NCBI GenBank assembly: GCA_944472135.2 | Contig: OX235264.1 | Span: forward strand, 86,934,319 to 86,998,318 | Direction: 5' to 3' | DNA: 64,000 bases | Source of the DNA: Trichobilharzia regenti | Lineage: Eukaryota > Platyhelminthes > Trematoda > Strigeidida > Schistosomatidae | Translations under genes and position numbers: made by a program | Notes under the pieces: model-generated | Databases searched by the model: none | The model's input: the letters and a program-made list of their open reading frames with translations, nothing else | What the model was told of the DNA's origin: nothing | Shown: piece after piece, positions 1 through 13,001 of the stretch | How positions within the stretch are numbered: position 1 is the first letter of the stretch | Layout: each line of letters starts with the position of its first letter

Positions 1-510
1 ATCGACTTTTATTACATTAAAAATAAAATTAATTTATGAAATCAACTTATAAAAATACACTCAGAAACAAGATGTCCTACTGAATTTATTTTTCTCAAAA
101 ACAAACATGATTAACAGAGACCTTAGAGACTACACGAGATAAGCTATAGTCTAGAATCTAGGAATAAAAAACAACTTATCGAGTTGACCATTTCTTGAAG
201 AAGATTCGGATATCTCGGCTTAGTGATGTTAATGTTTTAGCGCATAAAAGACAGAAAAATATCAGGTTAAATTACAAATCAACTGGCTTCAGAAGTACTA
301 ATAGAGAATCAAATGTATAAATAAACAGTTAAGAAAAAAATCGTAACAAATGCTCAACAGGTGGTTCCCTAGCTTAGTGAATAATAATTTACTGTTTGGA
401 ATAATGGGTGTTAGTGACAGTGGGAATAGCAACACTCAATAGGTTGTGTAAATATATCCAAATGGTTTGTTTAAGCTAATGGTGATTGGTAATCACAATC
501 CAATTTAGAA

Positions 511-1012
511 ATGGCGGCTAGGTACCGGGATTTCGGTGCGAAGGTATATACTGGTGATCTGCTCAGAAAAGCCTCTGAAAGAGAACTAGAACGTATATTT
601 CGAGAAAACGGGAGATAGTGTAATGAGTGGGTGGCTAGAAATCTTCCTGGTTTTGCATTTTTGAATTCAAAGATGCTGCATACGCAAGTGATACTGTGCA
701 CGAGATCGATAGAATAGTTATGTGTAGCATCCATGCGAGAGTTGAACCAAGCACTAGGAAGTCATGTAAGAAGCCCTAGGTAGGTGATGGTGATGGCAGT
801 GAGCATAATGGAGGAGGCCGTGACAATGTATTTAGTCCTCGAAGATTGAAGCCTTTCGATCCAAACAAATGCGGACATTATGCCTAAGACTGTCGTCTCT
901 GAAGTGGCGAACCAGGAGGCCAGAATGGTAGGGAGAAGGTTTGATGGCCGAAGGAGGTCGAGGTCTATGTTGGGTCGTAGAAGTTCTTCACGAAGCCGGA
1001 GTCGTTAATACA
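511..1012 (+). pseudogene. Processed pseudogene of an SRSF3/SRSF7-like SR splicing factor
   Basis: Reading the plus strand from ATG at 511 gives a broken but clear SR protein. An RRM begins with a KVYTGDLLRKASERELER-like stretch and continues with WVARNLPGFAF (RNP1 region). A frameshift follows, then EFKDAAYASDTVHEIDR in another frame and RVEPSTRKS. Downstream are KPFDPNKCGHYA*DC, matching the CCHC zinc knuckle of SRSF7 (9G8), and an Arg/Ser tail near 950-1,010. There are several stop codons and at least two frameshifts. RRM, knuckle and RS tail are contiguous, with no introns visible, as expected for a reverse-transcribed mRNA. The parent protein binds pre-mRNA and regulates splicing; this copy cannot encode it. 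An SR2-like LINE fragment begins about 200 bp downstream, a plausible but unproven kind of source for the reverse transcriptase. Confidence 0.85.
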
Positions 1013-1215
1013 GCTGAAGTCTGTCTCAGCCCTATGATGAATTTCTTCTTGAACTCTAGAAATATTCCCGAATCGGATGATATGCACGTCCACGATGCTG
1101 CTGTTAGCCACTACTAACTATGTATAAGTGTATCAGAGTATCTAGATTGCATAAACGTAACCACCTATACAACTTAACTCAACATAAGACATTTACAATG
1201 AATCGATATTTGATA

Positions 1216-2339
1216 GTCTGTCTGTCTGTTTTCGACATAGAACTTTGCACAAATGTGCACCACTTCAAGCCGCCACACTCCATGTAGCACGCAAAGCAAG
1301 AGAAGAAAGTACAAGAAAAGCATAATAGAGACAGTAAGCAGAGGTGTGAGACAAAGGAGGAGTAATAACGAAGAACAAAACAGTTTCATTGGAGATCATA
1401 AGTCACAAGGAGTGGATGCATCTGCGTTAGCCACTGAGAACGATTTTGAGCCATGTCACCAATTGTTTCCAACCATAGATTTTTACCGTCCCAACGACCC
1501 CAGCCTGGAAGTATACACCTTCCTACGTGGCTTAGACCAACTGTTGTATATTTCATTGACTGGTTCGGCCAAGTTTTTGTTTGACCGCCGCTAGCTCTTT
1601 TCCAGCTTGACCTTATATCCGCTAACATTGCTCGTCGAGGGAGGCGATGACTAGGCTTGGCATACGTAACACATGTCCTAACCATCTCAGTCTTTGTAAC
1701 TTCACGACTTCGTCGATTGATTTCCCCTGTTTACCTAGAACTCTACGCCTAACCTCAATGTTGCTCACCTTATTATGCCACTTTACACGGGAAATAGAGC
1801 GCAGGCACCTATGATCAAAGACAGCTAGTCTTTTCATGTCTTCCACTCTCAGTGGCCAGGTCTCACAGCCATAAAGCAGGACGGAGCGGACTGATGAGCA
1901 GTACAGCCGCCCTTTGGTCGATAGTCGAACATCTCGTCTACGCCAGATTCGGCGTAAACTGGCAAATGCGAAACGAGCCCCCTGTATTCGTGCTGAGATT
2001 TCGTCAGAGATCAACCCGTTGAAAATGGCTGATGGTACTTCCCAAATAAGTGAAGCGGTCAACATGCTCTACCACTTCACTTCCTATTTCTAAACTAGGC
2101 GTCGATGTAGTCCAGTCCTGTAACATCATCTTGCATTTGGCGGGAGCGAATCGTATGCCAAACCTTCGTAGATTGCAGCTCAAGGTGTTCAGAAGACTCT
2201 GCATTTCGTCAGCGTCTTCGCCTAGAAGGACTATATCGTCTGCATATTCCAAGTCAACGAGATTATTCCCCGGTAGAAAGTCAATCCCTGAGTCGCTGAA
2301 GTCACCTAGGGTTAAGTCCATTAACACATCTATGATGAT
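1216..2339 (-). mobile_element. 5'-truncated RTE/SR2-like LINE (RT palm end to 3' tail)
   Basis: On the minus strand the element reads from the end of the RT palm to the 3' end. The first segment (about 2,327-2,004) has DLEYADDIVLLGED, the RT catalytic YADD box. The next (about 2,065-1,622) has the thumb/C-terminal signature LLYGCETWPLR, FDHRCLRSISRVKWHNK and RLRWLGHVLRMP. A frameshift separates them. The 3' untranslated part ends in a short CTGT-repeat tail at 1,216-1,230. The endonuclease and most of the RT are missing, as usual for 5'-truncated LINE insertions. At least eight other pieces of this family are in the window. Confidence 0.88.
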
Positions 2340-5300
2340 AGTGAATACATGTTTTATGGAGATTAGTGTTTATCATTATAATATCCTTCTCTCTGAGATT
2401 CAAACGTTTGTTTCAAGGCTAAAAAGTCACAGTTGACAACGTATATATACTCATTATTCCTTTATCATGAGTGATTAGCCAATGATACTATTGGAATACG
2501 GAATGGTAAATAATAAATTAGAAAGTGTATTTTTTACTAGTTGAATTATAATCTTTCCATGAAATTATTTTCACAATATTCCTTAGATAACAATAACAAT
2601 TAATAGAAGAAGAATGATCTAATTCATTTAAATGATGAACAAAAACATAAACACTTTACTGATAGCATCGTTTATGACACAGAGAAGTTTAGTAAACTCA
2701 ACGTAAAACCCCTATCGATGAAAATCTAGAAGGCATGATCGACTTACTGATGATAAGCAGAAATCAGTAAGTGATGTGCTATTGTTGCTTTTGAATAACT
2801 TATTGATTTTCTTAAAAACTAATCTATCTCTACATCCATAAACAAAATCGGTAAGATGCTAAACGTAGTAATAATGTGTGTACTTTTATGCTAGAGATAT
2901 TGCTATACAACAAACAAAGAGTTTGACAATATCGCTAATTCTCAAGTAGATTAAACGTTTAAGCAATTCTTCATTATGTCAGACAACCAAGCGCCAACAT
3001 AAATTTTAAAGGAAAGAGTTGAGTAGTGAAAATTCCGTCACAAATAATAACTCCAGTCATCATCAGTTCCAGTGAATACAAATAAAATTGACCAATCTAA
3101 GTAACGCATATATTTTGTAAATAGGCATCTAGGATTTCACTGTCACTAATAGATAATAATGAAACTATATGCAATAGCCTTGCAATTGACCGACTAATGT
3201 TGATCTAACGGGTGATGGCTGAACATGAAATGAAAACCCTGATCATCCGATAATTCGAATCAGCGACCTACAGTTAGTACTAGATAAATGCTCTGTCTTA
3301 GATCATAGCGTATCAATCATATCACTATTAGTCTACCAATTCACAAAGAATTAACAATCAACCCCTCTCTTTTTAATTCAGGCTGATTGGAATTGACAAA
3401 AGAAAACATGATCGAGAAGCTGGTGTGGTGCTAAATGGAAGTGGGGCGACAGCTGAGAGTAGCACATAGTGACTGAAAGGAAGTGGCCACGTAGTTAGCA
3501 ACTGGGTTCTTTAGTTCATCCTGAGGTTGTTGGTTCACACCCTGTAGCAAATGACGCTTTTATTTCACCCACTGTAGTAACGACATTTAAAAAAATTCAC
3601 CAACCAGAGCAGTAAGCTACCTGATAGTTCAATACAATGGATTAAGCAACAATAAAAAAGAATCCACAACTGACTAAATGACATGGGAAATATCATCGAC
3701 AAACACCACGATATATGAGATTACTTGACTTTCACGGGCCAATTTACAGTAAATTTAAAGTGAATTGAGTCAATCGAGCTGTGAGATTATAAATAAATTT
3801 TAAAAAAAACCCAACTAGTCCATGGAATTATTGCCTAACTGAATCATTTCTACAAAAAAACTCTGCGGATCTAATTTTTTAAAGTTAATAAAATACAACA
3901 AAGTGACAACATTGTATATCTTGTATCATATGAAATAAACAAATCACAGTACGCGTGTTCTACTTTTATATTAAACAGAATAAATGAGGATAACCAGTGT
4001 ACACTACACATTGATTGATATGATTAGTTGGAGACTATTCAAACCAGCTGACTAATTATCCTCACTGGTCAACTGGAGTTTTGTAATAGCTCTTCTACTT
4101 TAAAGTTTTACATTGCCTACGATCTAAGGCCAGTAGCATAACATTGTGATCTCAGCACTCCTAGTCTCTAAGAGAAACAATGGTAAGAAGAGCAGTCATA
4201 GTTTGAATAATTTGAGAAACTAATTATTGGGAAAATGAAGGTGACTAGAAGTCAGCCGCATCCATTATTGCTGTCATTAGATATAATGAGGAGTTGAATA
4301 TGTCATACCTTTTTAGTCTTATTCTAAAACAGTCTTTTTTCTTCTACACAGAATGTCATCATTATCAGAAGAAGTGTGGCGTATACTACTGACAAGAATC
4401 TATAAGTACTATATCGTGTGTGTGTGTGTGTGTGTGTGACGTGCAACAATCTTGAATAACTGAGCGATGGATTAAGTTGTGAAGAGAAAAAATGAAGATG
4501 ATAATTGGAAAACTACTGTATAGAAAGTGCAAGAAAAAAAAGTAGAATACAAATAACTTTGGCTAATTGAAGTTTCAATTTCACATTTTTGTATCTTGCC
4601 ACCACTACTATACATAATTTTGCCTAATAAATAATTCTGCTAGTGAATACCACTGCTGTGTTATGTTGTCACAATTGGTATCGCCAACAGAAGTAATGCA
4701 GCTTTTTGTCAATTTACCTCTGTCTAGCTGATATAGGATGTATGCATGTATGTATGTATGTATATTTGACTTACAAATAAAGAACAGTTTGATATTTAAG
4801 GTGATTTCTACTTATTCATTCAATATAGTGGATTCGTCTCTTACGGTGGAAATATTAAAATAGCTGTTAGCAAAAAGTGCAGCCCTGTGATCCTTTCTTT
4901 TTCGTTGCTTGTCTTCCGAGTGGAACACAGAACTTCAAGTGTTTTTTTTAAGTTCCAGTAGTAATGAAGCTGTTTTCACGGGAGAGGGTTTGCTAGCTTC
5001 ATCACCAACCTTCCGCCTTTTCCGTGCTTACTACCACCGCCTAGGAGAGATTTAGGAGTATTTCGACTGGGAATCAAATCAGAAACGCGTGCGTGGTTGG
5101 CAGACACCTTAACACTGAATCACCGGCACTACGTCTTTGGGCCATCTAATGTTTCTAACTACATTTTTAAAGGCATCGGCAACAACTTAGTTACGTGAAG
5201 AAAGTGGTGAGTTCTGTGACAAAGGTTCATTTACTACCAGTTAAAAGGTCTCTTCACCTATCCTATTCTGGTCAGCCACCAGGCAGTCTCATCAGCCCTT

Positions 5301-6801
5301 ACACAACATGGTGTGATCCATCGTTTAGTGTAGGGAGGTGAACATGATAATTGATTTGAATTATTTACATTATAATTTTATGCAGATTTTTCAGAAATAC
5401 TACAATTAAATACTCATAGGGAGTATCCATCATTATCCTACAATACACTGACTTCAGTATTACTTCTGTAATAATGAATTTTTAGTCGTCATTTGAAAAC
5501 TTCGAGATTCATACTATTTGTAGAAAGAAACTAGAGACACTGCATCCCAAAAATCCTTCACAAGCTTCCCAGTTAAATATTTACTTACCTTTTCCTGGAT
5601 ATGCAAATCTTTTAAAAACATTTCACTTAGTCAGTATTTTATTACAGCATAATTTAACGTAAGTCAAATACGTATGATCTCTCCACTGAGTTATAAACAT
5701 TGTCGCTGTAATACCTATCTGAGTAACTGATATTTTAGCAAACTGATTTTAATGCAGTGGTGTTACGGCTGTAATTTAAACAAAAGTCAAGGTTGTAGTG
5801 AGATCCATATATTACCAGCCATAAATACCACAATTACACTTCCGATAGTCGAGTCTCCGCCATTAAATTATTCTATTCCGTAGTGTTATTATGAAACTAC
5901 TCCTCCTTCTTAAAATCTACATGTCAGTGTCCAACGTTATACATCCGTTTAATGCTTTGCATATGTCAGTTATCAAGCGTCATGACCGATTATAGTTCTA
6001 GAGATAATCATTATTATTCTCTAGGCTGATATTGAAACACTCCTTAATCGAAAATCTAGCCCAAATAACACTACAGATAGAGAAGGCTATGTGTAAATAA
6101 TGTTAAATTTAGTAGATAAATGGGAAATTATAAAAAAGGTATAGATAGTTGACAAGACAGACTGATATACTTGGTCTTAAAGAAAGCCATACTATCTGTG
6201 TAACCTTAACCTAACTTATCTACAGTTCACTGGTAACATGTCTGACCACAACGTCAGACACCATAGGTTCGAATTTTCTTAAGAAACTAAGTTCTGTAGG
6301 AATTTCAGACATATCTTGTTGACGAAATACAACAAACAGAAAACTAGAGTTGATGAAGACTTAACGCTGAAAACACCCAACCACCAGTTTATGCATAAAA
6401 CAAAATACACTCTCATGTCGAATTGCTCAACCTTATGGCTTCATTGTAAACGTGCATCAGCGAAATTCAGTTTGGATGTCAAATTAGAAGACAATATGAC
6501 ATTGGTTACTAACAATAGTCAAAGAACAAGCCACACTTCAGTAATAACTCATACTTCACTGTACTGATATGCACCAGTTTATTACAATGAATTAAATCTA
6601 GGTAATGTTTGATTGTTCAGCGATAAACGATGAGTATTTGATACAGTTGAATAAAACGCTACTAGAGTACAAATGTCAACAAGATGACTACCAGTCAAAC
6701 TATGTAACCTAAACATTTCTAATATATTAGAAATCTCAATCGGTGTAAAAACTGAAATATCTGAGAGACAAAAAACTAACTAGAAGAAATTATGTACTTA
6801 C
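2340..6801. other. Repeat-containing non-coding stretch, probably intronic or 3' of the minus-strand gene
   Basis: No convincing long coding region is seen. It holds a (GT)n run near 4,418-4,438, a TGTA repeat near 4,741-4,763, and one SINE (listed separately). Weak tRNA-like heads with B-box-like gattcgaat or ggttcgaat motifs occur near 3,230-3,320 and 6,215-6,285. A minus-strand segment near 5,588-5,625 ends in a strong GTAAGT donor and could be a small exon of the gene at 6,802-7,433, but its entry phase does not match that exon. Confidence 0.5.
4945..5135 (-). repeat. tRNA-headed SINE, family A, copy 1
   Basis: Read on the minus strand it starts with a tRNA-like head (GCCGGTGATTCAGTGTTAAGG, then a B-box-like region). 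A body follows with 'ggttggtgatgaagctagca', also found in the copies near 19.0, 20.0 and 25.4 kb, and it finishes in an A-rich run (the T-run near 4,943-4,950 on the plus strand). Confidence 0.65.
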
Positions 6802-7433
6802 TTTAACTATCATCTGAATTTCTGTGTCACTAAACAATCGACCATTTGATTTCACGGAACCTCCTCCGGTTTGATTTTGTTGGGTATTGTTTGAATTATT
6901 GTTATTATTATTTTGGTAGTCATTATTGGTTTCACATTCAACTCTATGCCTAGATGAATAATTCCCTTCATTTGGATCACTTTCTATACAATAAGGTAAA
7001 TGATGAGATTGATTATGATTTGATATTCCAATTTCTTGATTTGACTGATAATTTTTCATAGGTGTAAGTAAATTTCGATGAGAGTTCATAGAATTACCAC
7101 CACTGGAAACATTTGGAAAATGTGAACCAACTAGACCTAATGAAGTATTCATATTCGAAGTACTTCCATGTTGAGCAGATGAAGATAGTTGAGAGGGTAT
7201 TGCAGGAGGAGGTGGTGGTGGTGGTGGTTGAACACCATGTGTACCAGTGGATACACCGCGATGATTTAATGCTAATGATGTGGTGGCTTGTGTAGGCTTC
7301 GATGAATGATTATTTCGTTTATCGAAATATTTCATATTTTGACCAGTGGAATTTACTTCTCTGTGTACATTATCAACAATAGTATTACTACTACCGTCTA
7401 AAATATCATTATGTAAAGCTGGATCCAATGAAT
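6802..7433 (-). CDS. Internal exon of an unrecognised Asn-rich host gene (exon 5 of the model)
   Basis: The exon is bounded on the minus strand by a pyrimidine-rich acceptor ending CACAG at 7,434 and a GTAAGT donor at 6,801. It encodes about 210 residues and is open throughout. The start SLDPALHNDILDGS is followed by a tract of eight prolines, Ser/Asn-rich sequence, a poly-Asn run and the end LFSDTEIQMIVK. It enters in phase 1 and leaves in phase 0. The phase-1 exit of the exon at 13,002-13,152 fits this entry, the junction codon being Asp. No catalytic domain is recognised; the low complexity suggests a disordered scaffold or regulatory segment. The RGS-like exon at 61.6 kb also exits in phase 1, so membership in that gene cannot be fully excluded. 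Further exons must lie below 6,802. Confidence 0.7.
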
Positions 7434-9562
7434 CTGTGAAATGTGAGAAATAAAGGATACATAAGAGAAGAACCAAATTTATTCTACTATTAATTCTTTA
7501 AATAAATTCTGTATCATCCAATTGGAAAAAAGAACACCATTTAACAACCTATATGCCTCTGGTTCCATAGAAGCTAATGAAAGCTTCCCGATACAGAAGT
7601 TCGTCCTTCAATCATATGTCTTTAGGTTAAAAGAGAACATCAGTCGTTTCTATTATTAGCCATGTTTGTTAGGTTACAATACTAACGGATTAGAAGAAGA
7701 GACTGTATCACTTCAGTTGTCTGGCAAAATATAAAATCTAAACTACTAAGAGAGAAATAATAATTTCTGTGATGAAGAAAATACTGTGCATGAAAAATAA
7801 GTCCGTTCCAACTCACTTACTTCTGTGGAATCAATTAAATGAGTTGTTCGATGCATGTATCATTCCTAACTGGTCGAAGAATCAAAACTGAAATTGAATA
7901 TTTCTATCATATAGAAGGTCTACTGTCTTTGAGCTACTGGCCTACCACTGCTTTTCCTACAGTAACCTAAACATTACTCAATATATATATCAACTCAAGA
8001 CGTGCTAAAAATAACTAACTTGTATTCGACATCCTGTTGGTATGTCTGAGTCATCACTCAACAATGTACACTTAAGCCATCCCGTCAGAAAGCACTTTAA
8101 ACATTTCAAACAGATCCGTAAGCATAATCCTTTCCTAAATTAAAGGCTCAAACGAAAATAGTTCCGCTTAACAGTCGACATAATGTACAGCGCATGCAGT
8201 TTACGAGAACAATCAATGCCCAGATCAATACGTTATCATAAAACCCCTGCAGTTCTGAAACTGTTGTAATTTAGAGGCCAAACTGTTTCGAGTTTCAACA
8301 GTAGTAATTGTAGTATGCACTAGTTGTTTGAAAAGACCAGATGTGATGCAGAAACATTTTTGTTAAAAGCAACTTAGACCTTTCAAAAGAAGGTATATGA
8401 CGGCTATAAATAAGAGTACGTAATGACACGTCATCCTAAGTACACTTCCTTTGTCTACACCTGAAACAAATAAACAAGAAATCACTGATAGTCAGATTGT
8501 GCACCTCTGAACTCATGCCTCCATAACACTGATGAATTTTCTGTCTTCCAGTTAGTCTGTCATACAAACAAAACTGGAAAACTATCTTTGGTTGGAATTG
8601 TGAACAGTTATACTGTAGTCAGACAGACTTGTCAATGTCATTCGCGCTTCACTTGACGTCGAGTCTTATGACACTTCATTCAACACTTCATTCAGAAACA
8701 GTTGAGTAATATAGCCGGTTAACATGCGAATTCCAAGACTTATTAATTAGTGCACAACACTACATGCCCAGGTTGTCAAGATTACCCATTAAACTACCTT
8801 TAAACCATTGTGCTAGCTAAATGAATTCCGTCTCGAAAATCCAAGTAACCACTTTACTGTCGATAGATTCCGGAAACGTGAATCACAATCTCATACCACA
8901 GCTTGGTGAAATTGACCAACACAATAAGAACATTTAAAAAGAAATGGCCCCTACAAATTACTATTTCCAAACCAACCGGCGTGAATAATATGGTTATCAA
9001 GGGAAAGAATATGTAAGACACTGAAAAGATGCTTATAAAAATCCACATCCGTATAGGATTAAAATTGAATGAGCGTAGCATCATACATTCATCAGCTTGG
9101 AATTCAGTGGTTCGCATTCTTCTCCATCATATTTTCAATTTCAATTATCGTATTTGCTTTTGAATAGTAACTAACCTGCTTGGTTGCTCAAGTTAAAAAC
9201 CAATCAATCAATCCTTCACAAGCAAACATGATATGGAAACTTTGAATGTAATTTTCTGAATCGGTTTTTGCAAACACCTAAATGTCATTTCTACAGCTAA
9301 TCAACTCAATCTTATGAAGTGATCGTGGTGTTTAAGGCAGACTCATATACATGTGCACACACAACACAACAAAATATATTAGTTTAGGCTTATAATGTAC
9401 TAAGATTAAAAGCCAACCTAAGAATGTTATTTAATGAAATCAGTTCTCACGACTGTGCACAAAAATATCTGAAAAAAATCATAAAATTTGTGTTGAGAAA
9501 ATAAAAGTGTGCAACACTAGTTTCAATATATGTGTAAAATTTGGGCACTGTGGTAGTAAGCA
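7434..9562. other. Intronic or intergenic stretch without recognised features
   Basis: No coding segment, RNA gene or repeat family known from elsewhere in the window was recognised. Short open frames here (for example 8,854-9,117 minus) have no family signature and look like chance. Confidence 0.5.
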
Positions 9563-10105
9563 ATTCCATATTGGTTTGTATATTAGATATATCACACAGT
9601 GAAACAGTATTATTTACTGGATGACGTTTCGAACAAAATTTATTGTTCATAATCAGATCAATTATGACCACACGACTTCGAAACTTGAGTTCTATAGTTT
9701 TCTTTGTTCTCTTCTTTTTGTCGTGGGGCTAGTAGAATTTTCCAGATATCTGGGACAGGTGCTGAATCACTACTATTACATGTATTTGCAGTTGATTCGA
9801 TAAACATAGCTTCTGTTATCAGTCTGAGATTGAATTCTGAGTTTGATAACAGAAGCTTTGTTTATCGAATCAACTGCAAATATATGTAATAGAAATGACT
9901 CATCACCTGTCCCAGATATGTGGAAAATTCTACTACCATTACGACGACAAATAGGAGAAAACAAAGAAAACTATAAAACTCAAGTTTCGAAGTCGTGTGA
10001 TTACAAATGATATGATTATGAACAATAAATTTTGTTCGAAACGTCATCCAGTAAATAATACTGTTTCACTGTGTGATATATCTAATAAACAAACTAATAT
10101 GGAAC
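9563..10105. repeat. About 270-bp-arm palindrome, probably Penelope-like terminal repeats head to head
   Basis: The two halves are reverse complements around position 9,834, with a loop of about 24 bp. The motif GATGACGTTTCGAACAAAAT occurs in the left arm at 9,620 and inverted at 10,030-10,049. A third, partial copy (GATGACGTTTCGAGCACAAT) lies at 10,683, downstream of a Penelope-type GIY-YIG segment. This points to Penelope-like element terminal sequence (pLTR). The apparent 60-aa frames in both arms are mirror images and are not genes. Confidence 0.7.
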
Positions 10106-10227
10106 TACAGTTTCAAGTTAAGTTGACGATTAAATGTTCAGTACTGTATTATCTACAACAGATACCTCGTTGGTGTGACCAATACTTGAAAGAAACGACA
10201 ATTATTTGATAAGATTATCCCTCCGGT

Positions 10228-10566
10228 AGCTATGTGTCCTGTACATTTTAAACTGCGTATATAAATGTGAGCGCGTTTGTGGAAGCAAATACATAGGTCT
10301 TACAGAAAGGCGATTGTCTACTCACATGATGGAACATTTGCTAAGGTCAAAGTGCCTAAAAGTTCAATAACAAAGCAGCATTATGATGACTAAGGACATA
10401 TTATTGACACTGTCAAGTCATTCACTGTTGCCAGCAGACAAACAAACAGGAAAATGCTTGCAACTGAAGAGTTTCGGCCAAACAGAGTTTATAAACTGGG
10501 TGTCTTTGTGTACAAAAGGAAATGGTGGTCACTGTGAATCCATCATGGTAATGTGTTCTACTTATT
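10228..10566 (+). mobile_element. Penelope-like element fragment with decayed GIY-YIG domain
   Basis: The plus-strand translation near 10,255-10,350 gives KYIGLTERRLSTHMMEH, the YIG-containing core of a Penelope-type GIY-YIG endonuclease, preceded by a Cys-rich CERVCGS segment. The frame is then broken. A later open part (about 10,383-10,566) has no recognisable motif. The fragment lies next to the terminal-repeat palindrome, consistent with one decayed element cluster. Confidence 0.65.
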
Positions 10567-10639
10567 AACTGTTATTAACATTATTTTTGTTAATAATACT
10601 TTATTCTACCTGTTATTATTACTCCATTATGGGTAAATT

Positions 10640-11260
10640 TTGTTTTGATAAAGTCTCACAGTGTTATACAGTAATGTTTACTGATGACGTTTCGAGCACA
10701 ATTTATTGCTCATAATCATATCAAGGTAATCACACGGCTTCCTAACTTTATTTATATAGTTCCATTATTTTTCACTTGATTTGATTGATAGTAGTATTTT
10801 CTATATTTCAGGTATGAGTGATGAGTCATTCCTATTGCATGTGTTGGGTGTAGACTCGATGAACAAGGATTCAGTAATCAACCTCTCTCTATCTCCACCT
10901 GCCTATATTCCACCCTAGAATTTTAACCCTCTCCCACCCTATTGTGTGGTTGTGTGTTAGCGCATGCATTGCAATTGCTGAGCTTTTTTTTCTAAATTAC
11001 TTATCTTCTCGGGGTCAACCATTCTTACCTTAGTTAAATTCTTATGTTCTGATAATCTGACTATCCCTGACCTATTAGTTTGACCTATGTAGTTGACCTC
11101 ACAGTCATTGCATGGTACTTTGTAAATTATATTATTTTGTCTAATTGCGTCAGCTGGGTCCTTTAACCTACACAGCTTGTCCCTGAGTGAGTTTGTAGGT
11201 TTAAATGCCACTCTAATTCCTGCTTTATTTAGAATCCTACTTAGGGTCGAAAAAGCCAAA
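10640..11260 (-). mobile_element. Penelope-like element 3' part: GIY-YIG domain plus terminal repeat
   Basis: On the minus strand, 11,259-10,957 encodes 100 residues. They include IIYKVPCNDCEVNYIGQTNR and EHKN, the GIY-YIG nuclease fold as found at the C terminus of Penelope-like reverse transcriptases. The upstream part IRVAFKPTNSLRDKL matches the usual linker before the nuclease. Below 10,957 the sequence runs into a copy of the same terminal sequence as the 9.56-10.1 kb palindrome. The RT domain is absent. Confidence 0.75.
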
Positions 11261-11344
11261 AGCGAAATAAAAATAATTGTGAAACTAGTAATAACAACAT
11301 AAATAAGAGAGAATATAAGTCATCTACAGTTATACCATATAAAG

Positions 11345-12850
11345 AGGGGACATCTGAAACGATTTTGAGTCATATCACTAATTGTCTCCAGCCATTGGTT
11401 GTTAGCGTCCTGAGGACTCCAGTCGAATAGCCTGCACTTCCTTACAGTCAAACATTTCATGGACTGATGACACGTTTTGGTTTGACCACTGCTAATTCTT
11501 TTCCAACGTAATCCTATGTCGGCTAATGTTATTCGTCGAGGAAGGAGGTGGCTTGGGATGAGCAACACGTGTCGCATCCATCTCAGTCGATTCACTTTCA
11601 CAACTTCACCGATTAACTTACCCTCCTTACCTAACACTCTACGCCTAAACTCAATGCTGTTCGCCATATATTACCACTTAACACTTGAAGTAGAAGGTAA
11701 ACATCTTTATTTAAAGGCAGTTCGCCTTTCACTTCTTCCACTTTCAATGGTCATTTCTCACTCACAGAAATAAAGGAGGACGAGACGAACTGGTGCGCAG
11801 TACAAACGTTCTTTGACTGATAGTTAGATATGACTGCTACGCCAAAGATGATATGAATTGGTAAGTGACACACAGGCTTTTTATCAATGTTGTCAGCAAT
11901 CAGACTATTGATGCAACTTTCAAAATAAGTGTTGTCAACAGGACTAATCGCCTCTCTAAATTAGGAGTCTGTGCACACCAGTGCTGCAGCATCATCTTAC
12001 ATTTAACAGGAGCGAATCACATACCAAACATTCAAAGATTTCTGCTCATGATGTTCAGAAGACTGGATTTTATCAGTGTCTTCACCGAGGATAATATCAT
12101 CCGAAAACTCTTAATCAATAAGACTGGTAATAAGTTAATCTGTGAGTCGTTCAAGTAGGTTAGAGTTAACTCCACTAAACAAAAAAGGAGATAGTTAGGC
12201 ATCCCTGACGAATACCACTGGTTGTCAAATATTCATATGATAACTTGTCATAAGCTTTTAGACGGGTGCGTGAATTCAAGTAGAGTGTCTTAATAAGTGT
12301 ATTATACTTTCTCGTCACTCCCTTTACAACCAAATATTGCTATAGCACCTCTCCGTCTACAGAGTAGAACGCCACCCTCAGGCCAAAAAATATGTCAAGT
12401 GTTGGACGCTGTTAAAAATGTCCATGTTCCAGAATATATCAAAGGGCGAAGATATGGTCAGTACACTCTCTTCCTGACCTACGGCCTACTTGGTTTCCCC
12501 AGGTCAAGGTTACTCCCCTGTGATTATCACAGGATGAACTGTTTTTCCTTCTATGAACTTGGATAATCAGTGACTTACACCAGTCCAGACATTACCTGAT
12601 ACCTTTGTTAAACCAGACAACAGTTTACCACCATCGTCCTTAAATACTTTTGAAGTCATTCCATCAGGTCCTGCTGCTTTGCTTCATTTCAGATTGGAGA
12701 CAGTCTTTGTAATTTCAGTTCCAGATGGAGGAACGATGTCTACATCCTATTGATGTAGGTGTTGGATGCTGGGTAAGTTGATCATGGCTGTAGGCCAGTT
12801 AAACTGCTCCTCAAAATCTTTCCTCCAATGTCCCAATCGTTTATCATGAA
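11345..12850 (-). mobile_element. RTE/SR2-like LINE, longer but heavily mutated copy
   Basis: The minus-strand 3' portion includes FRRRVLGKEGKLIGEVV and RLRWMRHVLLIPSH. Farther 5' the sequence still shows RT-upstream blocks in broken frames: GPDGMTSKVFKDDGG near 12,620-12,680 and HWRKDFEEQFNWPTAMI near 12,780-12,840. It therefore covers more of the RT than most copies here. Frame breaks are numerous, and no functional product is possible. Confidence 0.8.
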
Positions 12851-13001
12851 AAACAATTGAGAAGTCGTTTTTTCAGAGATTACCTTTCATAAAATATTTC
12901 CCTAATAAGCCTTGCCTTAACCAGTGTAGATGAAGCAGCGCTCACTAACCTATCGTTTCATGTTATATATATATATATACCTTCTTTTAATGATTTCTTA
13001 C

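Noticed and set aside
7195..7232. GGTGGT run as a regulatory or G-quadruplex element
   Set aside because: It is the reverse complement of a proline codon tract inside a coding exon.
9621..10047. Paired ~60-residue proteins sharing MTFRTKFIVHN
   Set aside because: They are the two arms of a palindrome, not homologous genes.
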